This document shows, piece by piece, positions 35,532-44,886 of a stretch of 64,000 nt of DNA. The notes under the pieces were generated by a model. The model saw only the letters and a list, made by a program, of their open reading frames with translations, searched no databases and was not told the origin of the DNA. The position numbers and the translations under genes are program-made. This DNA comes from Paracoccaceae bacterium (lineage in GTDB: Bacteria; Pseudomonadota; Alphaproteobacteria; Rhodobacterales; Rhodobacteraceae), in the NCBI GenBank assembly GCA_018222585.1, contig JAAFAB010000001.1, positions 842,198-906,197 of the forward strand. The letters are read 5' to 3'. Each line of letters opens with the position of its first letter. The first letter of the stretch is position 1.

Positions 35532-35793
35532 ATGACGGATATCGACGATCAGGCATCTAGCCGAAATCATGGAACCACGGTGCAGGAACGTGCCCCGGCG
35601 GAAAGCCGGGCGCGGCGAGTGCTGTTCGCCTGTTCAGCTCCGAATCTCAGTGCCGGGGCACTGCGGCGGCTTCAGTCCATCTGCGCTGGCGCCCCCAGGC
35701 TGCCACATCGGCTGATCCGCCTTGAAGAGGCCGGGCCCGGTCTGCTGGCGGCGCTGGATGAGATGCGCGATGTCGGCGCACAGGACATCCGCG
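35532..35793 (+). pseudogene. Truncated first gene behind the riboswitch
   Basis: ATG preceded by GGAGGGCGCG opens a frame that reads RRVLFACSAPNLSAGALRRL and PGLLAALDEMRDVGAQDIRV before the sequence switches to an ABC ATPase in another frame at about 35794. The intact part is about 87 codons. It vaguely recalls small cobalt-pathway proteins, but I cannot name it. The frame runs on to 35924 only by chance. Confidence 0.4.
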
Positions 35794-36327
35794 TCCCAAT
35801 CCACCGTGCTGAAGATGCTGGCAGGACTGGAACGCCCGGACCGCGGCGGGATCGAGCGCGCCCCGGCACTGGCGCGACCGGGCGCCATCATGCCGGTCTT
35901 CCAGAACCCTGCCGCCAGCCTTGATGCGCTTTGGCCCGTCTGGCGGTCGGTCGCGGAGCCGGCGCGGGCGCAGCGCAGGATGAGCCGGCAACAGCAGAAA
36001 GAGCTTGCCGCCGAGTTGCTGGCCCGTGTCGGTCTTGCCGCCATCGACCCCGAGGCCCGGCCCTCTGAGATGTCGCTTGGCCAGTGCCTGCGCGTCGCCA
36101 TCGCGCGGGCCATCGCCGCGCGCCCGGCGGTGCTGATCGCGGATGAACCGACCAGCGCCCTCCACACCCTGTCACGCGCCCGGATCGGCGACCGACTGGC
36201 CGGGCTCTTGGCCGAGGGCATGGCGCTGGTTGTGGCCAGCCACGACCCCTGGCTGCACGCACGGCTGCGCGCCCGACGGATCGAGGTTGCGCGTGCTGCA
36301 GAATGCGCCGCCTACTGCGCCGCCTGA
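35794..36327 (+). pseudogene. 5'-truncated nickel/peptide-type ABC ATPase
   Basis: Starts in the middle of Walker A (SQSTVLKMLAGLERPDRGG, where the family has GKST), then VFQNPAASLDALWPV (Q-loop), SEMSLGQCLRVAIARAI (signature, LSGGQ altered to MSLGQ), VLIADEPTSAL (Walker B) and VVASHDPWL (switch His). The tail is normal. The first forty or so residues are gone and the lysine of Walker A is replaced, so it cannot be functional. Likely the second ATPase of a cobalt/nickel ABC importer once controlled by the riboswitch. Confidence 0.7.
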
Positions 36328-36406
36328 CCGCGCGGCAAAAGGTATCAGCGAGCCGGGCGCGAATGACCGTTGCGGACCGTATCGACAGCCACTAGCGCTA
36401 GCGTCC

Positions 36407-36796
36407 ATGAGACGATCCGCAGGACAATGGAGGGCCATCACGGTCTGGGTGCTTTGCGCGCCCTTCTTCCTGTTGTCCTTCGTCTCGGGCGGCGTGATGC
36501 CGGTCAAGACCAGTGAGGGTGTCCGACTGGTGATCTGTACCGGCGACGAGATCCGCGAAGTGCTGGTCGATCCCGAGACCGGTCAGCCGCTGGAGGATCA
36601 GGACAGCCCGGCCGGCGCTGCCGGAAAGTGCAGTTGGTCCTTCGCCCACATGGCCGCCGACCTCGCCCCCGACCTGCGCCTGCCCCGCCCCGAAGCGCGT
36701 GCCCTGCCCCTCTCTCCGGTTACCGCCCCCGTCATCCTGATCGCTGCCCGCGCCACGGGCCTGCCTCCCGCAACCGGACCTCCGGCACGGATCTGA
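36407..36796 (+). CDS. DUF2946-type small membrane protein
   Basis: 129 residues: one N-terminal membrane segment (VWVLCAPFFLLSFVSGGVMP), the CTGDEIREVLVD motif, CSWSFAHMAADL and a hydrophobic Pro-rich C-terminal part. This is the DUF2946 family, found with PepSY proteins and metal or siderophore receptors. No clear Shine-Dalgarno; a palindrome CTAGCGCTAG (36392-36401) lies just before the ATG. It is 41 bases before the PepSY gene and surely co-transcribed with it. Role unknown; a heavy-metal link is inferred from the family context. Confidence 0.65.
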   Translation: MRRSAGQWRAITVWVLCAPFFLLSFVSGGVMPVKTSEGVRLVICTGDEIREVLVDPETGQPLEDQDSPAGAAGKCSWSFAHMAADLAPDLRLPRPEARALPLSPVTAPVILIAARATGLPPATGPPARI

Positions 36797-36837
36797 GCCT
36801 TCCCTTCACGAATACTCAGATCCCCTGCGAGGACATC

Positions 36838-38238
36838 ATGACTGACGCTACCCACGGAGCCGCGGCTCCGGCGGCCGCAACGGCTGCGAACAAGTACCAC
36901 TTCATCGCCTGGCGCTGGCACTTCTATGCCGGGCTCTACGTCATTCCCTTCCTGATCATGCTGGCCGTCACCGGCCTGATCATGCTGTGGATTTCCTGGG
37001 GCGCCGGGATCGGCGCCGAACGGCTGGCGGTGACGCCAGGCCGTGACACCCTGCCCGTAAGCACCCTGCAGCAGGCCGCCGAGAACGCCCTGCCCGGCGG
37101 CACCGCCACGCTCTACCAGGAGCCTCTGGCGGCGGACCGAGCGGCGGTTTTTGCGGTAGATCACGCGGACGGGCGCACCGGCATCGCGGTCGATCCCTAC
37201 ACGGGCGAGGTCCTGCGCAGTTTTCCCTGGCGCGCGGGTCTCTACGACCTTGCCAACGACATCCACGGCACGCTCCTGCTGGGCGACTTCGGGGATCGGA
37301 TGATCGAGATCGCCGCAAGCCTGGGACTGGTGCTGATCGCCTCGGGTCTCTACCTGCATTGGCCGCGCAACGGCCAGGGCTGGCGGCAGGTCCTGGTGCC
37401 GTCGCTGTCGCGCAGGGGCCGCGCGCTCTGGAAGTCGATCCATGCGGTCCTCGGCTTCTGGATCTCCATCCTGCTGGTCCTCTTCCTGCTTTCGGGCCTC
37501 AGCTGGGCCGGGATCTGGGGCACCAAGATGGTGCAGGCCTGGAACACCTTTCCTGCTGACAAGTGGGGTGCACCGCTCTCGGATGCGACCCATGCCGACA
37601 TGAACCATGCGGGCACCCAGGATGTCGCCTGGACGCTCGAGCAGACGCCGCTTCCCGCGTCCGGCTCGCTCGCCGGAGAGGCCGCCATAACAGGCCCGGT
37701 CGATCTGGACAGTGTCGTTGGCTTCGCCCGCCAGCTGGGTTTTGTCGGTCGCTTCCAGCTCAACTTTCCGGCCGGCGATTCCGGGGTCTGGAGCATCAGC
37801 CACGACAGCATGTCGAACGACGGACCCAACCCGGCGGCCGACCGCACGCTGCACATCGACCGCTACACCGGCAAGGTGCTGGCTGATATCCGGTACGAAG
37901 ACTACTCGGCCTATGCAAAGGCCATGGCCTGGGGCATCGCCTTCCACGAGGGTGACATGGGCCTTTGGAACCTGGCGCTCAACACGCTCTTCTGCCTGTC
38001 GGTGATCCTGGTTTCGGTGTCGGGCTTCGTCATGTGGTGGAAGCGCAGGCCTGCAGGCGCAGGGCGCCTGGCCGCGCCGCCGAAGCCGCGTGACCTGCCG
38101 TTCTGGAAGGGCGCAGCTCTGCTGGTCCTGGTGCTGGGGCTCGCCTTCCCCATGGCCGGCGCGGCGATCCTGACGATCCTGCTGCTGGACCGCACCTTGC
38201 TGCGCCTCAGCCCTGGCTTCCGCCGCGCGCTCTCCTGA
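36838..38238 (+). CDS. PepSY-TM domain membrane protein
   Basis: 466 residues with about five membrane spans and PepSY repeats in the periplasmic loops (GIAVDPYTGEVLRSF; LHIDRYTGKVLADI). The N-terminal YHFIAWRWHFYAGLYVIPF, NDIHGTLLLGD, LYLHWPR and KSIHAVLGFWISI are the PepSY-TM landmarks, with several intramembrane His that bind haem in some relatives (ferric-siderophore reductases). It probably moves electrons across the inner membrane for metal acquisition; that is family inference. A hairpin terminator follows. Confidence 0.85.
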   Translation: MTDATHGAAAPAAATAANKYHFIAWRWHFYAGLYVIPFLIMLAVTGLIMLWISWGAGIGAERLAVTPGRDTLPVSTLQQAAENALPGGTATLYQEPLAADRAAVFAVDHADGRTGIAVDPYTGEVLRSFPWRAGLYDLANDIHGTLLLGDFGDRMIEIAASLGLVLIASGLYLHWPRNGQGWRQVLVPSLSRRGRALWKSIHAVLGFWISILLVLFLLSGLSWAGIWGTKMVQAWNTFPADKWGAPLSDATHADMNHAGTQDVAWTLEQTPLPASGSLAGEAAITGPVDLDSVVGFARQLGFVGRFQLNFPAGDSGVWSISHDSMSNDGPNPAADRTLHIDRYTGKVLADIRYEDYSAYAKAMAWGIAFHEGDMGLWNLALNTLFCLSVILVSVSGFVMWWKRRPAGAGRLAAPPKPRDLPFWKGAALLVLVLGLAFPMAGAAILTILLLDRTLLRLSPGFRRALS

Positions 38239-38244
38239 AAAGGC

Positions 38245-38271
38245 GGTGGTGGCCCCTCTCGGGCCGCCACC
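38245..38271 (+). terminator. Hairpin after the PepSY gene
   Basis: GGTGGTGGCCC (38245-38255), loop CTCTC, GGGCCGCCACC (38261-38271); one G-U pair in eleven. Starts seven bases past the stop. Confidence 0.7.
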
Positions 38272-38324
38272 TATCTCCGCAAAGGCCCTGAGTTGCCTTA
38301 TCGCTGACAGGTCACTCCTACCAA

Positions 38325-38525
38325 GTGGGCTTTTTTCTCCAATTAGCCGCACACGAAACCGACGGTAAGCCCACCGGTCAGGAGCATTTTTGCCCTGATT
38401 TTCAGATCCCCCCGGGGATGGGCCTGGCAACCGCCGAACCCCATAGCTGCCTTCGGCATCAGGCGTCCGATCCCAGCCCTTCCGTGACATTCCTGCCTGG
38501 CGCGGCACGAAGGGCGGGAAGCAGA
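38325..38525 (+). repeat. 90-bp inverted-arm repeat, copy R2, plus shared 3' flank
   Basis: GTGGGCTT (38325-38332) is complementary to AAGCCCAC (38367-38374). The 89-base core matches R1 and R3. After the C run the similarity to R3 continues loosely (CCATAGCTGCC, CCCAGCCC, GGGCGGGAAG) for a further 100 bases, so R2 and R3 are remains of a longer element. The rest of 38272-38666 has no gene. Confidence 0.7.
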
Positions 38526-38666
38526 CGTTCTCCGCAGGTGCGAGAATTGCTTACCGAGCAAGTGAAAAGCAGACGTTCAGAACGACTTGAAATCGAGCGT
38601 CTAACTGAAACGTAGTTCCAGACTTGGAAGCCCAGCCGGGAACATATGGGCATTCATCGTCTCAAC

Positions 38667-40754
38667 TCAAAACGACCGTTCCACGCGGACCACGATGATT
38701 AAGTCTGGTTTTTCTTCTGAATTAGTAAGTTCTTCTGGGAGCGTTCGAAGTTTTGACTCCCAGTGCCCAAGATAATGGACCTCCTTAAAGGTAGCGTTGA
38801 TGTAGGGTGCCAGATTACCTGTGAAGGAATCACCCATAACCCATACAGTCTGCTCAGACAGTGGTGCCTTGTTCATCATGACCTCAGCGCGGCCGAAGGA
38901 GGTTTTCGGGAGACTCGGAAGAGGCTTGATTTCCAAGTCCGGATCCCTGCCCCATTCGATTAGCCAATTATCGCCTAGGTCAACCGGAAAGTCGTCAAGC
39001 TGGGAGATTGCTATCAAATCACCCCAGTGCCGGTCCCCGGCTTCAAATGACACTTCAGGAACGTCCCAACCCATGCACCTTGCCAAAACTGAGAAGGCAA
39101 GAAACGCTCCCTTAAAGTTCCAGTGCGTATCTGTTCTGTAGTACAACAAACCGGAGCTTTCTTTAGCACGCAGCAAGTCTTCGAACGGATCAATAACAGT
39201 CAGATTCGGAACCGTGTCCAATCGTTCGGTGAAATAGGTTACGTAGCGCGCCTTTGAAGGCTCGATCTCATCGGGCAGAAACTCCGGATAGATCGTCGAT
39301 TTGTTGGGCCCAATCAGCAAGGCAATCGAAGTGTTTGCCTTCTCTGCGGCTAAAGCCAGATCCGCGAAGAGCCTTGCTTCGCGCGAAATGTCCTCCGCAG
39401 GGGGCGACGATGCGAGCTTTAGCTTCGCAACTGCATTGTCGTATTCATTGCCCAAAAAGAGCCACCCATCTTGCCCCCGATACCATTTATCAGATGGACC
39501 ATACATGTTTTCGGCATCCGGCCGTTTGATGAGCAGGTCTTGGGCCCTATGCGACCCCGAAAAATCCGTACGGCTTATCACCAACCCCGCCAAACCGACG
39601 CAAATCATCGCGCCGATCAAACCGCCGATCTTCAGGCGCGCGTTCCGATGACCAAATCTCAGGGGCCGCTCGACAAACCTGACCGTTAGCCAGGCAAGAA
39701 TTGTCGCCAAAACGATCGCAGCGCTTCGGGCATCCCGATGCGGGACCTCGCCTTTAACAATCTGGAGAAACGATAGAATGGGCCAGTGCCATAGATAAAG
39801 CGGATAGCTGATCAAACCAAACCAGATCGCAACCGGGTTCATCATGAAAATCCGATTGGACCACGCGGTTGCTCCTGCTGCGATGATAAGAATGGCACCG
39901 CTAACCGGAACAAGGGCCGAGATTGAAGGATACGGCCTGTCTGAGGTTATCTCGACAAAACCGTAGATCAGGAGGCAAAGCCCGCCGAAGGCCATGGCAT
40001 TTTCAGCTAAGCTCGTCTTTCCCTGCGCGATACCCAAGGGGACCATCCGACTGATGAATGTGTCGGCGAACGCCTTGGTTTTGTCTACTGCGTCCCGTTT
40101 ATAGTGCATCGTCCAGGCAAGCGCGCTACCGCTCAACAGTTCCCAGAAACGGCCGAAAGGCCAGAAGAAGACTTCGGTCGGTTTCGTCGTCACGAAGCGC
40201 AAGTTGAAATAAAACGACGCCAATGCAACCAATAGTGTGATCCACATGAGGTTGAAGCGCTGCCCCCAAGCCAGCCACAGAGCGAATGGCCAGACGATAT
40301 AAAACTGCTCTTCAACGGCCAGGCTCCACAAATGAAGCATGGGCTTCGTATCTGTAGAGGTGTCAAAATATCCACTTTCGCCCACGAGTATGAAATTGAC
40401 GGTGAAGGCCGCACCACTGGCGACATGTTTTCCAAGTTGCTGGAACTCTTCTGACAACAGGGCTAACCATCCGAAGGTGAGAGAACTGACCATCACGAGA
40501 ATGAGGGTCGGAAAAATCCGCCGGATGCGTCTGCCAAAGAATTTGCTAAAAGAAAGCGTTCCCCCATCCAGTTCCGAGAAAATGTGGGAAGTAATTAGAT
40601 ACCCGCTGATAACGAAAAAGACATCAACCCCGATAAATCCACCCATCAAGAGGTCGGGAAATGCGTGATACAAAACAACCGAAAGAACAGCAAAGGCCCT
40701 TAGACCGTCTATTTCAGCCCTGTAGACTGTCTTTGTGTAGTCAGCGGAAGACAA
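38667..40754 (-). CDS. Acyltransferase-3 membrane protein with AlgX/AlgJ-like SGNH domain
   Basis: 695 residues. The N-terminal 370 form the acyltransferase-3 membrane domain (about ten spans): YRAEIDGLRAFAVLSVVLYH with the catalytic His, GFIGVDVFFVISGYLIT, and LWSLAVEEQFYIVWPF. The C-terminal 310 residues resemble the periplasmic AlgJ/AlgX/DHHW SGNH-like fold, with GWLFLGNEYD, YRTDTHWNFKGAF and GDSFTGNL holding likely Asp-His and Ser. Together they would move an acyl (acetyl) group across the membrane onto a surface polysaccharide. Visibly lower GC than the surroundings, as is frequent for surface-glycan genes acquired by transfer. It is a single-gene unit. Confidence 0.87.
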   Translation of the reverse strand: MSSADYTKTVYRAEIDGLRAFAVLSVVLYHAFPDLLMGGFIGVDVFFVISGYLITSHIFSELDGGTLSFSKFFGRRIRRIFPTLILVMVSSLTFGWLALLSEEFQQLGKHVASGAAFTVNFILVGESGYFDTSTDTKPMLHLWSLAVEEQFYIVWPFALWLAWGQRFNLMWITLLVALASFYFNLRFVTTKPTEVFFWPFGRFWELLSGSALAWTMHYKRDAVDKTKAFADTFISRMVPLGIAQGKTSLAENAMAFGGLCLLIYGFVEITSDRPYPSISALVPVSGAILIIAAGATAWSNRIFMMNPVAIWFGLISYPLYLWHWPILSFLQIVKGEVPHRDARSAAIVLATILAWLTVRFVERPLRFGHRNARLKIGGLIGAMICVGLAGLVISRTDFSGSHRAQDLLIKRPDAENMYGPSDKWYRGQDGWLFLGNEYDNAVAKLKLASSPPAEDISREARLFADLALAAEKANTSIALLIGPNKSTIYPEFLPDEIEPSKARYVTYFTERLDTVPNLTVIDPFEDLLRAKESSGLLYYRTDTHWNFKGAFLAFSVLARCMGWDVPEVSFEAGDRHWGDLIAISQLDDFPVDLGDNWLIEWGRDPDLEIKPLPSLPKTSFGRAEVMMNKAPLSEQTVWVMGDSFTGNLAPYINATFKEVHYLGHWESKLRTLPEELTNSEEKPDLIIVVRVERSF

Positions 40755-41148
40755 AATGTTCCCATTTCTGTAGTGTCAGCGTTTAGCGAGATAGCGTACG
40801 TGTTTGGGAGCATATGAGCGGTCATTCCGGCAAAATTCGTTGTTCGCACAATCAGCGACATTCGGAACTCTTGCTCTGATCCCTAATTTGTTACTATTTA
40901 TGCAAAGGCTCGCCTTGGCAGCTCATAAACGAGTTCGAAAACGTGAACAAGATGGCAGGTTTGTCCGCACTACCGTCATCCGCCCATGGAAAATTCTGCA
41001 AGAGAATGAACGGCAGGAATCCGAAAGCTGCATTGCGGCGCGGCAAGGTCCGGTGAATGTCTACTTTGGGCCTATTCCGTTGAAAAACTCGCCCCAGTAG
41101 CCGCTGTGGGCGTGCCCCGAGATTGAGCGCACGTCGGCCGGCCTCTCT
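40755..41148. other. Intergenic tract between acyltransferase and IS
   Basis: No gene recognised; AT-richer on its left side like the acyltransferase gene. CCGTTGAAAAACTCGCC near 41078 may be the left tip of the transposon, as IS1182 tips often contain GTTGAAAAA, but I found no matching tip at the other side. Confidence 0.35.
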
Positions 41149-42537
41149 TCAGCAGGCGATTTGTGGTGGCGGCAGGAGCTTTGCGAGCTTCCGGAGGTTC
41201 TGGGCGGTGGCTGCGAGGTGGAATTCGTCGCGCGCGCCGAGAGGGCCCCGCAATCGAAGACGGTTCAGCCCCAGGATCCGCTTCAGATGGGCGAACAGCA
41301 TCTCGACCTTCTTCCTCAGTTTGCAGGAGATCGCGTATTCCGTGGTCTGAGCGATCGCACGGGCCCGATCGCGGGATGGCTCGTAGATCGACCGGAGCAC
41401 CTTGCGCGCAGGCGCCTTCGGGCAGCAGCGTGCTTTCAGTTCGCAGACATCGCAGTCGGCCTTGCTGGCCCGGTAGCGCAGCATCCCATGCTCGTCCGGC
41501 TTCTGCTCTCTGGCCGTCGTGAAGGCCCGACGGTTCTGTTTCAACTCCTTGCCGGCCGGACAGGTGTAGGTGTCCTGCTCGGCGTCATAGGTGAAGTCGG
41601 TGCGTTCGAATGTTCCATCCCGGCGAGTCGAATTGTCAAACACCGGGATATGAGGCGCGATCCCGCGCTGGCGATCCAGCCAGTCCAGCATCTCGCCCGT
41701 GCCGTAGGCAGTATCGGCGATCAGGCATTCCGGTTTTAGAGCGAAGGTATCGCTCACACGATCGATCATGGTGCGCACCGACCCGACTTCGGCCTGGCGG
41801 ATCGAACGGGAGGCCTCGACGTCAAGGATCACGCCGTTGTCGGTATCGATCAAGGAGTTGGTGGAATATGCAAAATAGGCTGGTCCACCCCGTGCCCCGG
41901 TCCATTGTGACGCGGGATCGGAATGCGAGGTGAACTTCGGCTCGACCGGGCTTGCCGCGCCGAACGCCGCATCATCGAGCGTGGCCAGGTATTCCCTGAC
42001 CGCCCTCGGCACCTCCTCCTCGGGATCGATCTTGTCCGGCTGCCAATCCGCCCTGGGCGTTGAGTTCTGCCGGTTCGCGTCCGCTTGAATGATGCTGGCG
42101 TCTGCCGCAAAGCGCTGGCCGCTTGCCAGTCCCTCCGCGATGCAGCGGGCAACCACCGTTTCGAACAGATGGCGCAGCAGATTGCTGTCTCTGAAACGGC
42201 CATGTCGGTTCTTGGAGAAGGTCGAGTGGTCCGGCACCGGGGCGGTCAGATCGAGGCGGCAGAACCAGCGGTAGGCGAGGTTGAGAGGAACCTCTTCGCA
42301 CAGCCGACATTCCGAACGGAGACCCATGATGTAGCCAACAAGCAGCATCCGGATCATCAGTTCGGGATCAACCGACGGTCGCCCGGTGGAGCTGTAGAAC
42401 GGGGCCAGATGCTGCCGGATACCGGCCAGATCGACAAACCGGTCCACCGCCCGGAGCATGTGGCCGGCCGGGACATGGGTCTCGATCGAGAACTCGTAGA
42501 ACAGAGCGCTCTGCGCTTGCTGTCGCGATCCCATCAT
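41149..42537 (-). CDS. IS1182-family transposase, intact
   Basis: 462 residues. Start GSRQQAQSALFYEFSIETHV and VPAGHMLRAVDRF are typical of IS1182. The DDE triad is visible as FAADASIIQADAN (D), CLIADTAYGTGEM (D) and LRKKVEMLFAHLKRI (E); a Cys-rich segment (CDVCELKARCCP) lies between the last two. GGAGGTGA precedes the ATG. The frame is open throughout, so the element may be active. It is inserted next to, and probably truncates, the 3' end of a VirD4-like gene. Target duplications and inverted ends could not be fixed by eye. Confidence 0.88.
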   Translation of the reverse strand: MMGSRQQAQSALFYEFSIETHVPAGHMLRAVDRFVDLAGIRQHLAPFYSSTGRPSVDPELMIRMLLVGYIMGLRSECRLCEEVPLNLAYRWFCRLDLTAPVPDHSTFSKNRHGRFRDSNLLRHLFETVVARCIAEGLASGQRFAADASIIQADANRQNSTPRADWQPDKIDPEEEVPRAVREYLATLDDAAFGAASPVEPKFTSHSDPASQWTGARGGPAYFAYSTNSLIDTDNGVILDVEASRSIRQAEVGSVRTMIDRVSDTFALKPECLIADTAYGTGEMLDWLDRQRGIAPHIPVFDNSTRRDGTFERTDFTYDAEQDTYTCPAGKELKQNRRAFTTAREQKPDEHGMLRYRASKADCDVCELKARCCPKAPARKVLRSIYEPSRDRARAIAQTTEYAISCKLRKKVEMLFAHLKRILGLNRLRLRGPLGARDEFHLAATAQNLRKLAKLLPPPQIAC

Positions 42538-42579
42538 CGCAACTCACCTCCACCTGCCACGTGGAAATTGAAACAGCGC

Positions 42580-43600
42580 TCAGGGCTTCAGCCCCGCCAG
42601 GCGGTAGTTGGTGAACTCATCGAGCAGAAACTGCACCGGCGTAGCATTGTCGCTGCGCACCAGCTCTTTCAGCGCCGCCCAGATCAGCAGGCCCAGCCAG
42701 GGCGCGAAGACATCCATCCGGGAGTAATCGCAGACCAGGAATAGCGTGATCCGTTCGTGCTTAAGGTCCGCGAACCTAAAATTGCAATCGCACATGCTGG
42801 GGGCCAGCCGCCCGCTGGGGCCGAATGCCACCAGCGCCTGCACGGCCCCTTCACGGAAGGATTCGAAGTGTTTTTCATTGGCGCTGGAGGTCGCCATGAT
42901 GTTCGCAGCCAGGTTTGCGAGTTCGCCGCCAAGCACAGCGCTCTGGCGCGCGGCTTCCAGCAACGCATCCAGAGCCTCATCATCGCCCAGCACCGTGAAG
43001 GCGCGCGGCAGATTGGCCTCCACCTCGTCCCGCAGGGCGCAAAGGGCCACAACCCCAAAGACGATCAGCTTGCGCGTGCCGTTTGGCCAGAACGGATCGC
43101 GCTCGCCGCCGGGCGGCGTGGGCACAAGCTGGAAGGCAAGAGACCATGCATCCGAGAGCGCATCCTCCGGCGCCAAGGCCAGATCATCCGTGATGAGTTG
43201 CAGCGGGTTATAGGCGGCATTGCCGAGCCCGAACTTATGGGCCGGGTTCAGGATGATGACGCGCTGGCCGTGCCCCGCTTCGATCAAGCCTTGAGTTTGC
43301 ACCGCAAGCTCGCCCTTCATATCCGCCACGATGCGCGAGGTGCCGATATCATGGCAGAGCGCGCCCATCACGAAGCCGGTGGTCTTTCCCTTGCGCGAAG
43401 GCGAACAGAGCAGTCCATGCACGCAGGTTTCGATGAAGAGCGGCTGGCCTTCCAAAATGCCGAGGAAGAGCCCCTTGGAGCGTCCCAGCCCGGCTTTACG
43501 GGCCAGCCTGGGCGTCAGCCAGCGGGCGGAGGCATCGCTGCGCCGGGGCCGCACCGCCCGGTAGAGCCGTCCCGCCCGCCGAATGAGGGCTGCCAGATCG
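42580..43600 (-). pseudogene. VirD4/TraG type IV coupling protein, truncated both ends
   Basis: Contains SARWLTPRLARKAG, a Walker A region SPSRKGKTTGFVMG, DMKGELAVQTQGL, NPFGLG-like AHKFGLGNAAYNPL and Walker B FLLDEFTNYRLAGL: the coupling ATPase that feeds DNA to conjugative type IV secretion. The C-terminus ends in a stop right after DEFTNYRLAGLKP, about 42 bases from the IS1182 gene, so the last third is lost. At the other end homology stops at 43600, where a serine-recombinase fragment on the opposite strand begins. No other tra or virB gene is present. Confidence 0.8.
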
Positions 43601-44301
43601 GCAAGCCTCTGACCTCCTGTTGGTCCAAAAGCAAGACCGGCAAGAAGCACCCGTATTATCTGTGCAAGACCAGAGACTGCGTGAGCTACCGCAAATCCAT
43701 CAAGCGCGATCAGTTGGAAGGGGACTTCGAATCTCTCCTCAAAGAGCTGCAACCCGCCAAAGGGCTCTTCGAGGTCGCAAAGGCCATGTTCCTGGACGCC
43801 TGGAATATCCGTCTGACGCAGGCAGAGCTGAACGCCCGTGCCTCCCAGGCCGACTTGCGCGCAGTCGAGAAGAAGATCGAAGTGCTACTGGAAAGAATCC
43901 TGGAGGCCGAAAACGCCACAGTGATCCGCACCTATGAAACCAAGATCAATGAGCTGGAACGTAAGAAGATTGTCCTGGCGGAACAAGCAGCGGCGATCAG
44001 CAAACCGCAGCATACCCAGGAGGAGTTGTTCGAACTCGCCTTCCGGTTCCTCTCAAAGCCTTGGAATATCTGGGAAAAGGGGTCTCTGTCCGTGAAGAGA
44101 ACCGTGCTCAGATTGGCGTTTCAGGAGCCAGTTTTGTATTGCCGGGAAAATGGTGTTCGAACCCCTAAAATCGCCTTTCCGTTCAAGACGTTAGGGATGA
44201 TTTGTGCTGGAAAAAGTGAGATGGCGCACCGGGGAGAACAACGCGGTTTCCTTGAACTACAATTACTTATCAGTCAGATTTCCAAGAATGCGCACCTATA
44301 G
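43600..44301 (+). pseudogene. C-terminal part of a large serine recombinase
   Basis: From GKPLTSCWSKSKTGKKHPYY and LCKTRDCVSYRKS (zinc-ribbon, one Cys lost at the junction) through a long coiled coil (ADLRAVEKKIEVLLERILEA) to the usual tail. Catalytic N-terminal domain missing. Head-on junction with the VirD4 fragment at 43600. A remnant of an integrative element. Confidence 0.75.
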
Positions 44302-44531
44302 TATTCAAGGCTTTACGACCTACGTTCCAATACGTTCGGGCCTCGGGAAGCGACCTCACTCACATATACGTTCGAAGACGCGACCGGATAGTGTCCCATC
44401 GCTTGGTGTAGGAGGCCACGCGCGAAGCCTTCGGCGTAGCGCAGCGCGCGGCCGCGGGTGACGCTGGTGGTCACCGCCGTTCTTCGGGAAAGGTTCGGGT
44501 TGCGACACTCGACACCAATACGGAGAAGACG

Positions 44532-44672
44532 ATGCCCGAAGAAAGAATCGGTGGTGCTTGCTCCTGATTGAACAGCGCGCCGATGGCGATCTCGTGCGCG
44601 AGATGCTGGCCTATGCCGCCGAGCGCATCATTGAGATGGCAGTCGAGGCAAAGACCGAGGCGGCGAATGGAG
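44532..44672 (+). pseudogene. N-terminal relic of an IS256-family transposase
   Basis: ADGDLVREMLAYAAERIIEM and AVEAKTEAAN fit the IS256 N-terminal region (DGDFLREMI.FAAERLMELEV). A frameshift separates it from the putative start MPEERIGG. It is cut at 44673 by the tip of an IS3 element. The preceding 230 bases show no gene. Confidence 0.6.
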
Positions 44673-44886
44673 TGATCTATCCCCCCGAAATTCGGACACT
44701 GACATAGGCTACGATTTGCAGTCTGCTGATCTTAGAAGAGAAGAAGATCAGAGATGTCGAAACGGAAGCCGCACGCGCCTGAGTTCAACGCGAAGGTCGC
44801 GCTGGAAGCCCTCAAAGACGAGGAGACGGCCGCCGAGCTGGCAAGCCGGTTCGGGGTGCATCCGACGATGATCCATCAATGGAAGG
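44673..44886 (+). mobile_element. Left end of an IS3-family element with truncated orfA
   Basis: The tip TGATCTATCCCCCCGAAATT then TCGGACACTGA resembles IS3 left ends. The orfA start at 44754 encodes MSKRKPHAPEFNAKVALEAL, and EETAAELASRFGVHPTMIHQ with the IS3 helix-turn-helix, but homology ends after HQWK at 44886, where the 77-bp repeat begins. orfB is absent here. Confidence 0.75.

Noticed and set aside
35532-35924. Calling the ORF behind the riboswitch a CbiX or other cobalamin enzyme
   Set aside because: The position is suggestive but no catalytic His pair or family motif is visible in the short intact part.
36598-38508. 636-codon minus-strand open frame opposite the PepSY gene
   Set aside because: Antisense shadow; low-complexity Arg/Gly/Gln translation, no ribosome site, and PepSY motifs on the other strand.
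42757-44301. A single 514-residue fusion protein joining antisense VirD4 to recombinase
   Set aside because: Only the part after 43600 has homology; the first half is the antisense of the VirD4 fragment.
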